A DNA stretch of 64,000 nt from Suillus spraguei (lineage: Eukaryota; Basidiomycota; Agaricomycetes; Boletales; Suillaceae): contig JABCPU010000006.1 of NCBI GenBank assembly GCA_016800925.1, positions 186,001 to 250,000 on the forward strand, read 5' to 3'. A program made the position numbers and the translations under genes. Below, piece by piece: positions 59,876-64,000 of this stretch. Position 1 is the stretch's first letter, and the number at the start of each line of letters is the position of its first letter. The notes beneath the pieces were generated by a model, which was not told where the DNA came from, did no database searches, and was given only the letters and a program-made list of their open reading frames with translations.

Positions 59876-62045
59876 ATGACCAACATCGACAACGTCCCGG
59901 ACTCCGAAGTCCTCGCTCAGAGCGAGGACGCGCAAGACGAAGGAAACACTGTACCAGCGCTGGTGGCGGGAGCACCGATAGAGAAGGCAATGGCAATTCA
60001 CTTGTATCCGATAAATACTCACGTCATCCGCAGAGCAATCCCTTGGGTTACAAGGTCACACTACTGTCCTCTGTTACGCTCAATATAGGGCGAATGCTCG
60101 GCGCAGGAATATATTCCGTCCCGGGCGTCATACTGAATTCTGTTGGTTCGATTGGCCTGCTCTTCACCTTCTGGTTACTGTCTCCGCTGTTTGCACTCGG
60201 AGGTATCCTGATCTACAGTGAATACGCGAGTATGTTCCCAAAGAGATCCGGGGCAGAAGTTGTGTACTTGGAGCAAGCATATCCTCATCCACGGTTTTTG
60301 GTCCCGGTCATGTTTGCTGTAACTTCAGTCCTTCTGTCGTGCGTGCTACGGTTTGCATGTTGGATGAGATATTCATGGAATTGCTTCTACGCTGATCAGT
60401 TTTAGCGCAACAAATTCCATCATATTTGCGCAATATGCACTTACAATTTTCGATATTCCCATCACTCCCACAACGCAAACTATTGTTGCTGTAACAGCCT
60501 GTGCTGTTGCCATGGGTCGTGAGCTTCTTATGTTTCTTGCATTATAGTATAATCTTGAACTCGACCACGCAGTCGTTGCCTTGTCAACAAAATGGTCTTT
60601 AAGAGCCGTGAACTTTCTTACTGGGTTGAAGGTTCTTTCTCTTGTCTTGTGAGCACATCGTTCATCGCCCGTTATATACTGATCAATTGTCCTATTAGCT
60701 TGGTCTTCACGGGCGCCCTCGTACTTGGTGGTTTCACTCGCATCCGCGATCCATTTGCCAATTTTCGGTCCCTTTCAGTGGTAGCACGACCAATCCAAAT
60801 TCTTTGGCTACTGCCCTAGTCAAGACTAATTATGCGTTCGCTGGTTGGAACAACGCATTTAATGTCATCGGGGAAGTGCACACGCGTGATCCTGTCCGCA
60901 CAGTACGCAAGGCCAGCTTGCTATCACTGTTGTTGATGACAAGTCTTTTTTTCTTTGTCAATGTTGCCTATGTGGCAGCAGTACCAAAGGACGAAATAAG
61001 TAATTCTGGGCAGCTCATCGCAGCTTTATTTTTCCAACATGTATTCGGAGAGGGCTTTGCAGCTAAAACACTGCCGGCCATGGTTTCTTTAAGTTGCTTC
61101 GGGAATATCGTATGTGATCTTTGTATTTCGTGTGCCCGAGTTACTCAGGAAATACATTTCCAGATTGCCGTAGTGAGCAATGCATTTGGAAACTGCTCGT
61201 CATAACGTGAAAACTCATATTCTGCCAGACTATTGGTCAGACACGCGTATTGCGTGAGATTGCCCGTCAGGGGCTACTTCCGTATCCAGGATTTTTTGCA
61301 TCGACTAAGCCATTCGACACACCATTGGCACCCGTGTGTCTGAAGTGCTTTCTCACAGTCCTCGTCATACTTGTCCTCCCAGCTCGAGATGCATTTAACT
61401 TCTTGTTAGACTTGGCTTCTTACCCGAATTTAGTAGGAATTTTGCTTCACCATTGCGTATTATGTGATCAACGAGTCGCAGGTGTTCAGCGTTGCAACTG
61501 CGATAGGATTATGGCTTGTTCGAAGGCGGCGAACGCTCGCTGGCATTGCACCTTCGAAGTATCGTGCGAGGAATATTTTCGTTTCCCTTTACGTCCTTAA
61601 GGCAGTATTCCTCCTCATAATGCCCTGGTATTGTCCCTCCGAATCAACGCCCTGTAGCAGAACTGATTTATTTGACAAGGGTACCACCAGAACCTGGTCA
61701 TAGCGACGTGTCCTTCTGGTACGCAGCGTAAGTCCAGTGTTGTTGCATTTTTGGGCCCACGTCTGATCACATCCATTCAGTTACTGTGTGGTGGGACTAG
61801 GTGCCCTTGCGGTGTGTACATTACTTACAACGCGACTCGACATGAAAACTGACCTTTTATAGCTGTGCGGAGTCTATTACTGGCTATGGATTGTTGCCTT
61901 GCCACGGCTAGGGGGGTATACCATCGTGGAGGAGGTAGAACAATTGAAGGACGGCGCGTTGGCTACGCGATTGACGCGCAAATACCACTCTTCGGTTGAA
62001 GGTAGTGATAACGGGGAGCAACAACCACTTATTGCCAGTACTTGA
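59876..62045 (+). pseudogene. Methionine-permease-like (MUP/APC) gene, copy B
   Basis: ATG at 59876 (MTNIDNVPDSEVLAQSEDAQ). The first exon stays open to the intron before LGYKVTLLSSVTLNIGRMLG. Transmembrane exons as in copy A, with MFPKRSGAEVVYLEQAYPHP intact here. Canonical introns are visible, for example 61432-61480 (GTAGGA...GTCGCAG) joining ASYPNL to VFSVATAIGLWLVRRRRTLA. Lesions: a C lost in the run near 60770 (copy A has CCCC, copy B CCC) shifts ANFRSPF; a frame change after MPWY (about 61629) is shared with copy A; the first intron donor is GC. A base difference near 62036 moves the stop to 62043. It is closer to a working gene than copy A. Confidence 0.82.
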
Positions 62046-62085
62046 TGGGCTATAATGATTGTAGTAATACTCCTCATAATGTAAT

Positions 62086-62770
62086 TGTAAGAACCTAAGT
62101 GGCTCTCGCTGCGAGTTCAAAGGGGTGTGGAGACCGCTAGTGTGATGCTGAAACGTTATAGAAATAGATTAGCGTTAACGAATGTTATGCGACAATGATC
62201 GAGACGAGTGCGAGACGATAAACGATGGATATAGCGATACGATTTAGATAGCGAGTGCGAGACGATAAACGATGGAGATAGCGATACGATTTAGATAGCG
62301 AGTGCGAGACTGAGACTGAGACTGGGAGACTGGTATGATTGCCTGTCGTAGTGAGTGTACATGGGCTACTTTTATACTTCGAAATACTAAGGGTCGGGTA
62401 TAGCTATGCCGAATCGTTTATGTGACGACGGGCGCTGAAGGGAGTGGCGTCGCGCCTGACAGGGTAGAGTAGACTGAAAGGGAAGAGCATACGAAACGAT
62501 TGAGTGAGTGGCGATATAAAAGGGTATGGTATTGACAAATTGACGAGAGCGGGATAGTGGGACTTGACAGATTCGGAGACGGCGAACTGAGAATGGGGCG
62601 ATGGTGACGAAGAATAATAAGGGTCGAACGAGTCGGTAGCGACGAAGAATTAGAGACGAAAAGGAGGTGAGGTCCGTGCTGACTGACTTGGCAGTGCATT
62701 GATGCTGATGGTGGTAGAGGTAAGCGTCGAAACGGCACTTTCCGGCGTCAGCCGATTGGTAATCACTACA
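62086..62770. mobile_element. Solo LTR, 685 bp, TSD TAAT, empty site known
   Basis: Starts TGTAAGAACC and ends GTAATCACTACA, with TAAT at 62082-62085 and 62771-62774. Copy A of the duplication has the uninterrupted sequence CATAATGTAATGCTAG at the same place (about 42345-42360), proving insertion after the duplication. Contains two 47-bp direct repeats. Confidence 0.93.
62205..62298. repeat. Two 47-bp direct repeats inside the solo LTR
   Basis: Units 62205-62251 and 62252-62298 begin CGAGTGCGAGACGATAAACG and differ by one base. A third start at 62299 degrades into GAGACT repeats. Confidence 0.9.
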
Positions 62771-62811
62771 TAATGCTAGAACTTGTATCAGTATCGCACA
62801 AGTTACAACTG

Positions 62812-64000
62812 AGTTAGTCCCCCGTGCGAACACAACTCCCACGCTTGAGACCATAGCGTAACGTTATCATAAGTTTGCCTATCAAAAGAGGTTGTTCTGT
62901 ATGTTGCAAAGGCAGCTCTTGGACAGAACCTGCAACACACTCACCCTGATTTTGTATTTTGTTCCCACCTATTCCCTCGAAATAAGATTCACTTTGGGCC
63001 CTGGAACGTTACTTCAACGTGTCAACTCCGAGTCGATCTGGCGTTAATTCAAACGGTTCTGGGAGGACTCAGATCTATTTAGGCTATCTCCTACATCCGA
63101 TGGGATGAGTTGTAATCGGGAGGGAGTGCTCCGATCTCTTAGTACTACTATGTAGTAAGTACCTATGGCTCAGGCTGCTGCGACAAAGGCTGACTGATTG
63201 TTGCAGTATTGCTTTATTTAAATGACATTGCGTATCTGCCATGCAAGGTATTGTATTTCAATCAGTAAACTGTTCTGCTATGTTCGAGTTAAAACTATCA
63301 TCATGCCAAGAATGAAGTTTCTATCAAAACCACGTTAGCCTGAGAGTCTGTCAGACTGGTATCCAGGGCTTCGGGGCCTCCAGGCTCCATAACCAAAGAA
63401 TGGAACGGGAACTTGAACATAAAAAGACTCGAACTGATGATCGCAGTCGATGCCATGCTCTTATTAGTTCCGAGCACATTCTTAATCTTGCATGATTCTC
63501 AGCTAAAAGTTCCACTTCTACTTCCTTCCATCTCCATTGAATGGATTCGAAATACGCTTCCGACGCTGTCGCAGCCGCTAGGAGTCTGCAAGTCTTTACG
63601 GTAATTTTCCTCTAGACAATGCAAACGGCCCCTGACGAAGTTCGTTGCTTCTAGTTCATATACAGTAAGTATTACTTCGTCAGCGAGTTGCATTTGCTGA
63701 GAAACAATATAGCGTCCATGGCTACATTTTGGGTATGATCGTCCCCATTTTCTCACTCTAATATTCATCTTGGTCGTTCGGTTCCTATCCAGATATACGA
63801 CTATACTTGTTCAATCCGTGAGGAGGTGACGCAAATTATTTACAAGATCAACTTCCTATCCTCACAATGCACCGTTTCAAGGGAACATTTTTGCTTTTTT
63901 CCCGCTGGAACAGGGTGAAAATTCTGTACATTGTGACTCGATATATGCCTTTCCTTCTGTTTACTGTGCATTTGTATAGTGCGTTCTCAGACTCAACCTC
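62812..64000. other. Right edge; no gene recognised
   Basis: 62812-63400 has nothing clear. A minus-strand open frame at 63499-63768 (RVRKWGRSYPKCSHGRYIVS, then ADEVILTVYELEATNFVRGR) has protein-like composition and could be an exon of a gene entering from the right, but I cannot identify it. Confidence 0.3.

Larger units (their letters stand above)
59649..62811 (+). repeat. Segmental duplication, copy B (permease locus)
   Basis: Counterpart of 39906-42391, enlarged by the 685-bp LTR at 62086-62770. Same orientation as copy A, so the pair is a direct duplication now about 20 kb apart, mostly because of the gypsy insertion. Confidence 0.92.

Noticed and set aside
1..64000. tRNA, rRNA, CRISPR or bacterial-type operons
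   Set aside because: No cloverleaf-compatible T-arm, rRNA-like stretch or spaced direct-repeat array was seen; intron structure and transposon content are fungal.

Overview
The window is nuclear DNA of a filamentous basidiomycete, most likely an Agaricomycete. The grounds are the KDZ (CxC-type, with Ulp1) and Plavaka transposase remnants, a polyporopepsin-like aspartic protease, a TPR-CHAT gene, 45-60 bp GT-AG introns, and very dense nested retrotransposons. I saw no tRNA, rRNA, CRISPR array or bacterial operon. About three quarters of the window is mobile-element DNA or its debris.

Layout. 1-5820: a decayed KDZ transposase gene with an Ulp1-like end, split by two solo LTRs (1093-2776 with 5-bp target-site duplication GCTAT; 3448-5039). 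5821-10853: a pile of five LTRs of one family (family A, TGTAAAGATA...TTACA), some nested in each other. 11549-13179: a Tc1/mariner-derived near-perfect palindrome with TA flanks. 13182-18967: gene debris, an LTR-A derivative with inverted arms (14743-15812) and a Plavaka transposase remnant (16363-17374, minus). 18968-26348: a Tad-like non-LTR retrotransposon with a 12-bp target-site duplication, a solo LTR-A inside ORF1, and a set of in-frame stops best explained by C-to-T decay.

27125-39104 is the gene island. It holds an A1 aspartic protease (minus), two tandem 7-TM membrane-protein paralogs (minus), and a TPR-CHAT gene (plus) broken by four frame changes. 39906-62811: two copies of a methionine-permease-like (MUP/APC) gene segment flank a 14.9-kb Ty3/gypsy element (43835-58722, minus) with 1604-bp LTRs, a long gag-pro ORF, an RT-RNase H-integrase ORF carrying one frame break, and four small downstream ORFs. 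Smaller solo LTRs lie at 42713-43187 (TSD CCAAG) and 62086-62770 (TSD TAAT, with the empty site preserved in the other permease copy).

How it fits together. Insertion order can be read from the nesting: KDZ is older than its LTRs; the permease duplication is older than the 685-bp LTR; the gypsy element is young because its LTRs match wherever compared. LTR family A and the gypsy element leave 4-bp duplications resembling NCGR. Nearly all frame breaks in the permease, CHAT, LINE and gypsy genes have the sign of a single-base loss, so residual indel errors in the assembly must be excluded before calling these genes dead.
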